Part shown: positions 17,619 through 24,415 of the stretch, in pieces
Layout: every line of letters begins with the position of its first letter
Position numbering within the stretch: position 1 is the first letter of the stretch
Source of the DNA: CBDAPU01 sp965198875
GTDB taxonomy: Bacteria > Pseudomonadota > Gammaproteobacteria > Eutrophobiales > Eutrophobiaceae
Assembly: GCA_965198875.1 (NCBI GenBank)
Contig: CBDAPU010000001.1
Coordinates: 806,001 to 870,000 of the forward strand
Direction of reading: 5' to 3'
DNA: 64,000 bases
Translations under genes and position numbers: made by a program
The notes under the pieces: model-generated
Databases searched by the model: none
What the model saw: only the letters and a program-made list of their open reading frames with translations
What the model was told of the DNA's origin: nothing

Positions 17619-17765
17619 TCATAACGGCACCAGAGGATCAGCATGGCGCACGGAAAAACTCGCCGCCAGAGAAGCCGAGCCCAGGATCAGAGCGGACAAA
17701 ATCAATAAACCACAAGAAACCCGGCCACGGATAGCGGGCGGGATGACCACTTCAATAAAGGCCGG
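17619..17765 (-). pseudogene. duplicated fragment of the ABC-2 permease gene
   Basis: The minus strand reads AFIEVVIPPAIRGRV, then GLLILSALILGSASLAASF, SVRHADPL and a stop. This is the first 45 residues of the permease at 14174-14977 (AFIKAALLSGVRSRV, GLLILSVLILGSAWLAANF, SVRHPETL) with about 70% identity. There is no start codon at the matching place and no remainder of the gene. It shows that part of the ABC module was copied into the DUF1640 cluster and then decayed. Confidence 0.8.
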
Positions 17766-17775
17766 GATGATGTAG

Positions 17776-17867
17776 CACAAAGCGAAGTGAACACCTCAAC
17801 AACCATTTTGCCTCCCAACCGTTGTCCAAAAGGCTTTTGCTATCCATCGCCGGTATGTAGCACAGGG
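17776..17867. repeat. dispersed 90-bp repeat, copy 2
   Basis: Second copy of the element at 16084-16175, about 87% identical by eye, in the same orientation. It lies between the permease fragment and the end of the next DUF1640-like gene. Confidence 0.75.
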
Positions 17868-17872
17868 ACGCG

Positions 17873-18133
17873 CTAGGGATCAGCAAACAATTTCCACATG
17901 ATAGAGAACATCATCGGTAGCATGGTCAGGCAAAATGCCAGGACGAAGCCCAGCATCCATTTTATCAGCCGTAGTTCGGCTTTGAGTTCCTGTATATCGC
18001 CTTTCATTTCCTGCATATCTCCTTTGGTGGGGACATTCTCGGCTGAGAGCGCCTGCGCCGCCCGGCGCGCCTTGTCATCCGGCACGCCAACGGAGAGAAA
18101 GGCATCATAGACCTCGGAGATCATGGTTGACAT
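17873..18133 (-). CDS. DUF1640-like coiled-coil membrane protein, short form
   Basis: 86 residues from the ATG at 18133: head MSTMISEVYDAFLSVGV and PDDKARRAAQALS, a short stalk PTKGDMQEMKGDIQELKAEL and anchor LIKWMLGFVLAFCLTMLPMMF ending KLFADP. It is the shortest of the four paralogues. The open frame continues upstream for 179 more codons, but that part is the translated minisatellite 18181-18655 and has the composition of a chance frame, so I chose the start matching the paralogues. Confidence 0.7.
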   Translation of the reverse strand: MSTMISEVYDAFLSVGVPDDKARRAAQALSAENVPTKGDMQEMKGDIQELKAELRLIKWMLGFVLAFCLTMLPMMFSIMWKLFADP

Positions 18134-18180
18134 GGCGAGATTGTAGCAGGTTTTCACCAGCAGGAAAGCGCCCCGGAAAA

Positions 18181-18655
18181 ATGTCTTTGCTGGCGGGCAG
18201 CGCTTTGAGCAAGTGCCTTTGCTGGTAGGTAGTGTGGGAACGCCCGTTTGCCAGCGGGTAGCGCTTTGGGGGAGTGCTTCTGCTGGCGGGTTTTGTGCGC
18301 TATAAACTTGGGCAAGTGCTTCTGCTAGTGGATAGTTTGGGGATGCGCCTTTGCTGGCGGATAGTGCTTTGGGTGAATGCTTCTGCTGGCGGGTTTTGTG
18401 CGCTATATATTTGGGCAAGTGCCTTTGCTGGCGGATAGTTTGGTTCAGTGCCTTTGCCAGTGAGTGGCGCTTTGGGGGAGTGCTTCTGCTAGTGGATAGT
18501 TTGGGGATGCGCTTTTGCCAGTGGGTAGTGCTTTGAGGGAATGCTTTCTTTTGTCGGCGGATTTTGTGCGCTATACATTTGAGCAAGTACCTTTGCTGGC
18601 GGATAGCTTGGGAATGTGCCTTTGCTGGCGAGTAGTTTGGTTCAGTGTCTTCGCT
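18181..18655. repeat. mosaic minisatellite with three unit types
   Basis: About 14 degenerate units, each beginning like GTGCCTTTGCTGGCGG. They come in three lengths: 29 bases (core TAGTTTGGGGAT), 32 bases (TAGTGCTTTGGGGGA) and 42-46 bases (TTTTGTGCGCTATA-x-ATTTGGGCAA). Read left to right the order is about 32-29-32-42-29-32-42-29-32-29-32-46-29-29. Since 29 and 32 are not multiples of three, the array is probably non-coding. It lies between a DUF1640-like gene and the terminator of the pilin operon. Confidence 0.8.
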
Positions 18656-18666
18656 AATGTGCGCCA

Positions 18667-18701
18667 TCAAAAAAGGCGCCCCATCTCAGATAAGGCGCCT
18701 T
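18667..18701 (-). terminator. rho-independent terminator after the pilin operon
   Basis: On the minus strand the arms AAGGCGCC (18701-18694) and GGCGCCTT (18680-18673) enclose a 13-base loop and are followed by a T run (18674-18669). It lies about 120 bases beyond the stop of the secreted pilin partner and ends the minus-strand transcript coming from the sigma-54 promoter. Confidence 0.75.
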
Positions 18702-18821
18702 ATGTTGACATGGTGCGGAAGGACGTGATGCAAGCGATAATCAGGGCCGGAAAATCACGCCACCTCTCACCGCCGTATCATCACATGATCGGTGAGTACT
18801 ATCATCAACCACCAATATCAA

Positions 18822-19202
18822 TTAACCACCCGCACAGCCATTATCTACCTCAGTAGGCACTACCGCCGCCCAATCTTCCGGGGGGTTACGCTTGGTGTCG
18901 CATCTCGCTACGGCGCCGCCTTCCGATGAGCCGCCGAACCTGTAAAGGCCATCGGCATGGGCGGTATTCACGGCAATGGCGGAAGCGGATTGGACGGCAT
19001 TTATGTCAATGCCCGTAGAAAGATTGAAGTCAAACACCTCTTTAATATAGAGGTTGGTAGCTGCAGAAGCATCAGCTATTCTTTGCACTTCCGGGTTGTC
19101 TGGATCGACTGCGTCATGCTGAACCGGAGTCACTGTTTGGGCAAAAGCAGGGGTGGAGAAGGCCAATAGCAGGATGGCGAAAAAACGGATTATGTTGTTC
19201 AT
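18822..19202 (-). CDS. secreted protein, candidate PilA-C partner of the short pilin
   Basis: 126 residues from the ATG at 19202, which has AAGGAG 11 bases upstream; a longer frame would overlap the pilin gene and lack a ribosome site. A signal peptide (RFFAILLLAFSTPAFA, about 6-21) is followed by a mature part with VQRIADASAATNLYIKEV, FNLSTGIDINAV, SASAIAVNTAHADGLYRFGG and two cysteines near the end (ARCDT, DNGCAGG) that could form a disulfide as in pilin D-loops. It starts 28 bases after the short pilin, so the two are cotranscribed. Position and size match the PilA-C/Spc gene of Geobacter; I have no direct homology proof. Confidence 0.6.
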   Translation of the reverse strand: MNNIIRFFAILLLAFSTPAFAQTVTPVQHDAVDPDNPEVQRIADASAATNLYIKEVFDFNLSTGIDINAVQSASAIAVNTAHADGLYRFGGSSEGGAVARCDTKRNPPEDWAAVVPTEVDNGCAGG

Positions 19203-19230
19203 AACGGTTAGTCTCCTTAATGATTGAGGG

Positions 19231-19416
19231 TTATTCGGAGGCCGCAATGGCCGCCGTCAGGAAGTTGCGTGCGTCCGACTGGGCCGCCTTGTCGTTCGCC
19301 TTGCGCTTGTAGTTGGCGAACTGCGGGATGGCGATGGACGCCAGAATGCCGATGATCGCGATCACGATCATCAACTCAATGAGGGTAAAACCCTTTGTTT
19401 TCTTCGCTCTCAACAT
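19231..19416 (-). CDS. pilA: short type IV pilin, PilA-N-like
   Basis: 61-residue prepilin: leader MLRAKKTKG with the PilD cleavage site G-F, then the class IVa core FTLIELMIVIAIIGILASIA with Glu5, and IPQFANYKRKANDKAAQSDA. The mature form has only 52 residues and no globular C-terminal domain, whereas usual pilins have 120-160. Phe1, Phe24 and Tyr27 are kept as in the short Geobacter PilA. The stop is real in frame and the next gene has its own ribosome site, so this is a split pilin rather than a frameshift by appearance. The ribosome site is AAGGAG. Control by PilR and sigma-54 is likely given the promoter at 19509-19525. Confidence 0.88.
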   Translation of the reverse strand: MLRAKKTKGFTLIELMIVIAIIGILASIAIPQFANYKRKANDKAAQSDARNFLTAAIAASE

Positions 19417-19508
19417 GTTTTATCTCCTTCGAATATGAATGATGTTGTTTATCTCGTGCTCCGGTTCGGCATGGGTGTTGACCGCCCGAAGCGCCTGGCA
19501 GAGATAGA

Positions 19509-19525
19509 AGCAGGTTTCATGCCAA
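19509..19525 (-). promoter_or_regulatory. sigma-54 promoter of the pilin operon
   Basis: The minus strand reads TTGGCATGAAACCTGCT, matching 15 of 17 positions of the -24/-12 consensus YTGGCACGRNNNTTGCW with the invariant GG and GC at correct spacing. It lies 93 bases upstream of the pilin start. The gene for the sigma-54 activator PilR is 1.5 kb away. PilR-sigma-54 control of pilA is established in Pseudomonas and Myxococcus. Confidence 0.78.
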
Positions 19526-19630
19526 CCAGGCGGGTGGTCGTGTCGGCCCGCCGGATGGCGCTGATATGGCTTGATGGCTTGAATATAAAGACGACCGCAG
19601 GGAGCCGACCGCCGCGGGGGTGGCGTGTTA

Positions 19631-19645
19631 CGTCACTTTGTGACG
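19631..19645. promoter_or_regulatory. palindrome CGTCAC-TTT-GTGACG upstream of the pilin promoter
   Basis: Perfect 6-bp inverted repeat, about 105-120 bases upstream of the sigma-54 box, where enhancer sites for PilR-type activators usually lie. The surrounding 70 bases recur imperfectly near 20528-20590. It could be an activator site; nothing else identifies the binder. Confidence 0.35.
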
Positions 19646-19691
19646 CATTATGGGTTTGTATCTTGCGGGAAGTGGTTTTTGCGGCAAGCGG

Positions 19692-19877
19692 TTAGAGAAA
19701 TATCTTGGCAACGGCCACAACGGCCAGGGTGACCGATACGATGATGATCACTTCGTACCATTGGGGCTCTTTGCTCACCTTTTGGGTTTCCTTGTTCACC
19801 TTTGCCGTCTCGGCAATCATTTTGTTGATCTCTGTGCGTAGCTTGTCAATCTCCAGGCCTTCTTTCACGCTCGCCAT
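19692..19877 (-). CDS. small coiled-coil protein with C-terminal membrane helix, copy 1
   Basis: 61 residues: ASVKEGLEIDKLRTEINKM and AETAKVNKETQKVSKE form a charged helical coiled coil; YEVIIIVSVTLAVVAVAKIFL is a tail-anchor-like membrane segment. No family recognised. Two further copies follow in tandem (19967-20173 and the broken 20252-20417) and a related one lies on the other strand (20716-20949). Location between pilA and pilR suggests a link to the envelope, but that is only position. Confidence 0.6.
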   Translation of the reverse strand: MASVKEGLEIDKLRTEINKMIAETAKVNKETQKVSKEPQWYEVIIIVSVTLAVVAVAKIFL

Positions 19878-19966
19878 AATCAATTCCCTCAGGTTTTTAG
19901 AGATGGCATTGTAGCGGTGATTGCAAGGGAAAAACAGGGCGCAACAGGGAAGAGGTGATGAAGTGG

Positions 19967-20173
19967 CTAGAGGAATATCTTGGCAACGGCCACAACGGCC
20001 AGGGTGACCGATACGATGATGATCACTTCGTACCAGCGGATCTCCTTGCTCACCTTTTGGGTTTCCTTGTTCACCTTTGCCGTCTCTGACATCATTTTAT
20101 GGATCTCCGACATCATCTTATTGATCTCTGTGCGTAGTTTTTCAATCTCCAACTCTTCTTTCACGCTCGCCAT
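19967..20173 (-). CDS. small coiled-coil protein with C-terminal membrane helix, copy 2
   Basis: 68 residues, nearly identical to copy 1 but with an extra seven-residue unit in the coil (MMSEIHKMMSETAKV), one heptad longer. The membrane tail YEVIIIVSVTLAVVAVAKIFL is unchanged. The flanking sequence around each copy is also repeated (GATGGCATTGTAGCGGTGATTGC), so whole segments of about 245-290 bases were duplicated in tandem. Confidence 0.6.
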   Translation of the reverse strand: MASVKEELEIEKLRTEINKMMSEIHKMMSETAKVNKETQKVSKEIRWYEVIIIVSVTLAVVAVAKIFL

Positions 20174-20251
20174 ATCAACTCCCTCAGGTTTTTAGAGATG
20201 GCATTGTAGCGGTGATTGCAAGGGAAAAACAGGGGAGGGGTGATGGAGTGG

Positions 20252-20417
20252 TTAGAGGAATATCTTGGCAACGGCCACAACGGCCAGGGTGACCGATACG
20301 ATGATGATCACTTCGTACCAGCGGATCTCTTTGTTCACCTTTGCCGTCTCGGCAATCATTTTTGTTGATCTCTGTGCGTAGCTTGTCAATTTCCAGCTCT
20401 TCTTTCACGCTCGCCAT
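20252..20417 (-). pseudogene. small coiled-coil membrane protein, copy 3, frameshifted
   Basis: Third tandem copy. It starts like the others (ASVKEELEIDKLRTEINK) but has one extra T in a T run near 20358-20362, where copy 1 has four T and this copy five. The shift replaces the rest by an unrelated tail. Behind the shift the original frame is intact to YEVIIIVSVTLAVVAVAKIFL and a stop at 20252. It may be a true pseudogene, a slippage-switched gene or a sequencing error. Confidence 0.7.
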
Positions 20418-20715
20418 AATCAATTCCCTCGGGTTTTTGGAGATGGCATTGTAGCGGTGATTGCAAGGGAAAAACAGGGGCGCAACAGGGAAGAGGTGAT
20501 CATCAGGCTACAACACAATGCCAGCGGGATGGCGGGTTACGTCACTTTGTGAGGCATGATGGGGTTTTGCCCTTGCGGCAGATGTTGGATAAGGTAAAAA
20601 AACACTCGATGCGATTACTCATCACCTGTCAATGAGGATTGAAGCATACTGAAAAAAACCATCTGGACTTTTCTTTTTTCAGCTATTATCTCGACAGTCC
20701 TAAGGAGATAAAAAT

Positions 20716-20949
20716 ATGAGTGCAACGAACATTGATGAAAATCTGCGGCATGAGAAGATGCAGGCTGAGATTGCCAAGCTCTTTGCAGAGATTGAGAAGA
20801 TGCGAGGAAATAACCAAAAAACCATTGAAGAGACAAGAAAAATTACCAAAGAGACAACGCTATACCCTTTGGTTGTGGGCGCATCACTGATACTCGTCGG
20901 CGGCTCAGCGGCTATCGGTGTAGTCGCCGTTGTTAAGTTGTTTCTATAA
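20716..20949 (+). CDS. small coiled-coil protein with C-terminal membrane helix, divergent member
   Basis: 77 residues on the opposite strand: a coil (NLRHEKMQAEIAKLFAEIEK, TIEETRKITKET) and a membrane tail with SLILVGGSAAIGVVAVVKLFL. The layout equals the three tandem genes to its left, though the sequence is only distantly similar. A good ribosome site AAGGAG lies 11 bases upstream. It is convergent with pilR. Function unknown. Confidence 0.6.
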   Translation: MSATNIDENLRHEKMQAEIAKLFAEIEKMRGNNQKTIEETRKITKETTLYPLVVGASLILVGGSAAIGVVAVVKLFL

Positions 20950-20985
20950 CGGAATGTTGACGAGGGGTTATTTTTCACTTTGTGT

Positions 20986-22317
20986 TTAATCCATCCCCAG
21001 CTTCTCCAGGCGGTAACGCAGGGCACGCAGACTGATCCCCAGTGATCTCGCCGCCGCCGTCCTGTTCCATTTGTGTTTTTCCAGGGCGTCCGCTATCACT
21101 TTTTTCTCAACATCGCCGAGGTAGCTGTCGAGGACGATGGTATCACCCGCTGTTGCATCGCCCGGCAAGGCCCGGGGCGCCCTTGTTTGTGATAACTGCA
21201 GATCAGCGGTGCGGATAACATCACCCTCACACAGCGTTAGCGCCCGCTCGAGGATGTTTTCCAGCTCGCGCACATTGCCCGGAAAGGAATAGGACTCCAG
21301 CGCAACCAGCGCATCACGGGTTATGCCGATCGGCGGGCGGGCGGCTTGCCGGTGAAGGTGCGCCAGAATATGTTCAACAATGGGTTTGATATCGGCGCGC
21401 CGCTCTCGCAGGGGCGGAACAGGCAATTCGATCACATTGATGCGATAATATAGATCCTGCCTGAAACGGCCTTCTTCAACCAACCGGCCGAGGTCCTTAT
21501 GGGTGGCGCATAACAACCTCACGTCAACCACGGCCTCCCGGTTAGCGCCGATGGGGCGGATGGCCTTCTCCTGTACCGCCCGCAGTAGTTTAACCTGGAT
21601 AGGGGCTGGTAGCTCGGCCACTTCATCTAAAAACAACGTGCCCCTGTGGGCGGCCTGAAAGAGGCCGTCTTTATCCGCCTTCGCACCGGTGAAGCTGCCT
21701 TTGAGATAGCCGAAAAACTCGCTCTCCATTAAATCCTCGGGTATCGCCCCACAGTTGACCGGCACAAAGGGGCGGCTCGCCCTCGGGCCCTGCTCATGGA
21801 TGAGCCTGGCCACCAGCTCTTTACCCGTGCCGGACTCGCCGCTGATGTAAACCGGCGCCTGGCTGCGGGCCAGTTTAGCGATGGTTTTTCTTATCGCACC
21901 TATGGCGTCGCTATCACCGATGAGTTTATTGTCACTGTCTTTCGATACGGCGGGCAGGTTCAGCGCACTGCCAAGAATATGACGCAGAAGCGTTAAGTCC
22001 ACCGGCTTGGTGAGAAAATCAAAGGCGCCGCTTTTCAGGGCCTGTATCGCTGTCGTCATATTGCCGTGGGCGGTGATCACGGCAACCGGCATCTGTGGGT
22101 AGTGTTGTTGCACATAATCCACAAACTCGACCCCGTCACCATCGGGCAATCGCATGTCGGTGAGGCACAGGTGAAAACGCCGCCGCTTTAATACCCGCTT
22201 CGCCGAGGCCAGATCGGGCACGGCGTCACAGTCTATTTGCATCCGCTCCAGGGTGATCTGAAGTAACTCGCGAATGCCGGGTTCATCATCAATGATCAGC
22301 GCTGTGGATCTCTTCAT
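20986..22317 (-). CDS. pilR: type IV pilus two-component response regulator PilR
   Basis: NtrC-class sigma-54 activator of 443 residues. The receiver domain (about 4-118) has acidic pocket D10-D11, phospho-acceptor D54 (CLTDMRLPDG) and K105 (LTKP). The AAA+ domain (about 133-365) has Walker A GESGTGKE, the sigma-54 contact loop GSFTGA (a common variant of GAFTGA) and Walker B GTLFLDEVAE. A Fis-type helix-turn-helix closes the protein (NRTAAARSLGISLRALRYRL). It follows pilS by 20 bases and probably drives the pilin promoter at 19509-19525. Confidence 0.92.
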   Translation of the reverse strand: MKRSTALIIDDEPGIRELLQITLERMQIDCDAVPDLASAKRVLKRRRFHLCLTDMRLPDGDGVEFVDYVQQHYPQMPVAVITAHGNMTTAIQALKSGAFDFLTKPVDLTLLRHILGSALNLPAVSKDSDNKLIGDSDAIGAIRKTIAKLARSQAPVYISGESGTGKELVARLIHEQGPRASRPFVPVNCGAIPEDLMESEFFGYLKGSFTGAKADKDGLFQAAHRGTLFLDEVAELPAPIQVKLLRAVQEKAIRPIGANREAVVDVRLLCATHKDLGRLVEEGRFRQDLYYRINVIELPVPPLRERRADIKPIVEHILAHLHRQAARPPIGITRDALVALESYSFPGNVRELENILERALTLCEGDVIRTADLQLSQTRAPRALPGDATAGDTIVLDSYLGDVEKKVIADALEKHKWNRTAAARSLGISLRALRYRLEKLGMD

Positions 22318-22336
22318 GCCGTCAGTTTAATTCAAT

Positions 22337-23932
22337 TCAGGTGAGTTTTTGCGGATGGGAAAACAGGATCATAAAACAACAGCCTTCGCTACAATGGGAT
22401 TGAAGTTGCAAGGTGGCCTGATTGGCCTCACATAACTCCTTGGCGATATACAGGCCCAGCCCGGAGCCGCTGGAGCGGGTGGTGAAGAACGGCTCAAATA
22501 ATTTATCCAGCTCCGCATCGGCAATCCCCGGGCCGTTATCCGTTACCGTAATACACGGCCTTTGTGTGTTAAGATTAACGTCCGCCATGATTTTTAATAA
22601 CGGCGGCCGATGGCTATAGCGGGCGCCGTTTTCACACAGATTCCATAACACTTGGTGTAACTGGCGCGGGTCCATTTGCACTTCGCTGTTCTGTTTTAAC
22701 TCAAACTCAACATCATCACTGTGTAAATGCTGTCTTTGCCTGAACTCCTCAATGAATGCGGCCAACCAGTCGCCCAGCTTGACCGTCTCCAGTTTGGTTT
22801 GATCCCGACGGCTGATATTCATCACGTTTTCAATGATGTTGTTCACCCTGTCGGAATGCTCGGCAATGATGTTCGTCAGGCGCCGCTCTTCATTGCTCAA
22901 CCCCCGGGCCTCGGATAATAACTGCCCGGCATGGCTGATGGCGCCCAGGGGGTTTCTGATCTCATGGGCGATACTCGCCGTTAGCCGACCGAGTGCGGCG
23001 AGTTTTAGCTGTTGCGCCCGTTGCCTTAGCAGGGAGGCGTCCTCCACAAAAACCAGGATCTCCGAGGGCCTCTCCTGTTGCAGTCTGGCCGGTGATACCT
23101 GAATGTCAATACTGCCCGGCTGCAACTGCAATATGATCGTTGGCGGGGCCTGATCATTCACCCACAGGTGGATGTATTCGGCCAGCGCCGCCGAGCACTC
23201 CGCCAGTGGGCGATGGGCCGGATCGCCCCTTATGCTTAACAAGTGTATCGCCGCCGCATTGATCAAGACAATATGCAAGGCGTTATCCAGGACGATGATC
23301 CCGGATTGTAAGCGCTGAACAATGCGGTTATTCAAGTGCGATACTTTCGCCAGATCCGTGGCGCGTTGTGCGGCCAGGGCCTCTGATTGCTGGGCGCGGG
23401 TGGCGAGTGAGTCGCTGATAGCGGCGGTGATAAAAAACGCAATACCCAGGAATCCCGCCTGGGGATAGTTTGTTTGCGGGAAGTCCCCGGTGAGCTGTGC
23501 GTAGACTTCATGGGCGAGCACGGATAACGTCGCCATAGCGGCGAATAAAAAACCGATCTTGCCGGATAATAAAATCGCACCGCCCGCCACGGCGATAACC
23601 AGCAATATGCCAAAGCCACTTGCCAAACCGGCGCTGGCGAACATCATCAGGGTAATGATAATAACGTCAACCAGTACGTGACTGACAACCTGGACGGGAT
23701 AGGCCGGTTTTTTAAGGTGGATAAAAAAAATAAAGATAATGGAGAGTGATAAATACACGAATGCGGCGAGGGTGAATAATGTGCCGTCGTAGCTCCCCAG
23801 CGGTTGCGGTAACTGGCCGACCCAACCCAGGATAACGAAAAAAAAGCCCAGCAAAAACCGGTATACGTTAAAGAAATGCAAGACCCGCCAGGGCGTCTCA
23901 CTGGATTGTTTTGCGGGGATAAGACTACTCAT
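22337..23932 (-). CDS. pilS: sensor histidine kinase PilS
   Basis: 531-residue inner-membrane kinase. The first about 175 residues hold six hydrophobic segments, as in Pseudomonas PilS, which senses PilA in the membrane. A PAS-like region (about 200-300) follows, then the H box SIAHEIRNPLGAISHAGQLL with phospho-accepting H323, an N box LWNLCENGARYS, and G boxes DNGPGIAD and SSGSGLGLYIAKEL. It overlaps the upstream PP0621-type gene by 8 bases and precedes pilR by 20, forming one operon. Confidence 0.93.
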   Translation of the reverse strand: MSSLIPAKQSSETPWRVLHFFNVYRFLLGFFFVILGWVGQLPQPLGSYDGTLFTLAAFVYLSLSIIFIFFIHLKKPAYPVQVVSHVLVDVIIITLMMFASAGLASGFGILLVIAVAGGAILLSGKIGFLFAAMATLSVLAHEVYAQLTGDFPQTNYPQAGFLGIAFFITAAISDSLATRAQQSEALAAQRATDLAKVSHLNNRIVQRLQSGIIVLDNALHIVLINAAAIHLLSIRGDPAHRPLAECSAALAEYIHLWVNDQAPPTIILQLQPGSIDIQVSPARLQQERPSEILVFVEDASLLRQRAQQLKLAALGRLTASIAHEIRNPLGAISHAGQLLSEARGLSNEERRLTNIIAEHSDRVNNIIENVMNISRRDQTKLETVKLGDWLAAFIEEFRQRQHLHSDDVEFELKQNSEVQMDPRQLHQVLWNLCENGARYSHRPPLLKIMADVNLNTQRPCITVTDNGPGIADAELDKLFEPFFTTRSSGSGLGLYIAKELCEANQATLQLQSHCSEGCCFMILFSHPQKLT

Positions 23933-24161
23933 CTTGCCTTATCAGGGCTGACTGGCGATGCTCATCGGAGCAGAAGTGCTCGCTGTCCTGTTTGATCGCA
24001 GTCGCCTCGGGTATATATAGCCGGCAGTAATCACACTTCACCATTTTCGACACCCGGGCGTTCGGGGGGTTTTGTTTATTGACGCATCGCCAGGAGAGAA
24101 GCCGGTTTATCAACGCGAGAAGCAGGACGAGGAAGGCGAGCGCCACGATTAAGCGGATCAC
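23925..24161 (-). CDS. PP0621-type small zinc-ribbon membrane protein
   Basis: 78 residues: a membrane helix (LIVALAFLVLLLALINRLL, 3-21) and a small metal-binding part with MVKCDYCRLYIPEATAI and HFCSDEHRQSAL, i.e. C-x2-C and C-x3-H patterns. This is the PP0621 family, commonly encoded directly upstream of pilS or near pilus genes in gamma- and betaproteobacteria. Function unknown. Its end overlaps the pilS start. Confidence 0.75.
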   Translation of the reverse strand: MIRLIVALAFLVLLLALINRLLSWRCVNKQNPPNARVSKMVKCDYCRLYIPEATAIKQDSEHFCSDEHRQSALIRQDE

Positions 24162-24415
24162 CTCTCAGATCCCCCCATGCCCATTTGCCGATGATGCGAG
24201 ATCCTTAGCTTTTATCTGCGGGGCCTGGGTGATGGCCCGCCAACTCCGCCCCGCCCGGTTAAAGGGTTTGACTTTCATTGATATAGCCGATGATGAAACG
24301 GGGGCTGTTTTGCACTACACTCAGCGGTGAGTTCAGAGATAGTATACTTGCGCCGATCTTTAGGCATATAATCCATCAAAAAATAAGACGTTGTATTTCT
24401 AAGGACAAGGGCAAA

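Noticed and set aside
18134..18670. N-terminal extension of 179 codons on the short DUF1640-like protein
   Set aside because: It is the translation of the minisatellite and is absent in the paralogues, whose heads begin at the internal Met.
19203..19247. Longer start for the secreted pilin partner, giving a soluble N terminus
   Set aside because: The ATG at 19202 has AAGGAG in front and begins a clean signal peptide; the extension overlaps the pilin stop.
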